Shown here piece after piece: positions 6,509 to 6,517 of a DNA stretch of 6,517 nt. The stretch's first letter is position 1. Every line of letters starts with the position of its first letter. The DNA comes from Puniceicoccaceae bacterium (GTDB taxonomy: Bacteria; Verrucomicrobiota; Verrucomicrobiae; Opitutales; Coraliomargaritaceae), in contig CABXXS010000045.1 in NCBI GenBank assembly GCA_902516225.1, positions 1 to 6,517 on the forward strand, read 5' to 3'. Position numbers and translations under genes: made by a program. The notes under the pieces were generated by a model. It was not told the origin of the DNA and did no database searches. It was given only the letters and a program-made list of their open reading frames with translations.

Positions 6509-6517
6509 CAGGGAAAT

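Noticed and set aside
6412..6517. A + strand frame beginning ATG at 6412 (MKKLSYIF...), open to the window end.
   Set aside because: Only 35 codons are visible, the ATG abuts the start codon of the - strand EIIA-DAC gene with no room for a promoter, and the translation has no recognisable pattern.
6426..6517. Two - strand frames open from the window edge, ending at TAA (6434-6436) and TAG (6426-6428), either of which could be the end of an upstream gene.
   Set aside because: Each is under 30 codons, both are equally plausible, and neither contains a recognisable motif.

Overview
The window looks like ordinary chromosomal housekeeping DNA from a Gram-negative bacterium. My best guess is a marine member of the Verrucomicrobiota (Opitutae-like). 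That guess rests on memory of related gene neighbourhoods and on three features: a tandem W..xDP.aA..W repeat protein, genes without Shine-Dalgarno sequences, and a three-domain EIIA/diadenylate cyclase protein. There is no rRNA or other hard marker, so the placement is an inference. Base composition looks close to balanced by eye. I see no insertion sequence, tRNA, CRISPR array or phage gene.

Layout from left to right: (1) positions 1-1218, + strand, the 3' part of a gene for an alpha-helical repeat protein. Its frame is open to the window edge, so its true start lies outside. (2) 1227-2129, - strand, an atypical SDR (YeeZ-like NAD(P)-binding protein), convergent with gene 1. (3) 2182-3105 and 3116-4147, + strand, a hemF-hemE pair with 10 bp between the genes. 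(4) 4163-4972, - strand, trpA, convergent with hemE; a symmetric hairpin in the 15-bp gap includes both stop codons. (5) 5053-6411, - strand, a fusion of a PTS EIIA domain, a pyruvate-kinase-C-like domain and a diadenylate cyclase (DAC) domain. (6) 6412-6517, about 100 bp upstream of that gene with no convincing gene.

How the genes work together: HemE makes coproporphyrinogen III and HemF oxidises it, with O2, to protoporphyrinogen IX. These are consecutive steps of heme synthesis in an organism exposed to oxygen. trpA encodes the alpha subunit of tryptophan synthase and needs TrpB, which is not in the window. trpA appears to have its own sigma70-like promoter, overlapped by a perfect 17-bp palindrome that could be an operator. 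The EIIA-DAC protein is the most interesting item: it would tie PTS phosphorylation state to synthesis of the second messenger c-di-AMP, and its DAC signature is altered (RHA instead of RHR).

None of the five visible start codons is preceded by a recognisable Shine-Dalgarno sequence; the leaders are A/T-rich. Everything about regulation here is prediction from sequence alone.
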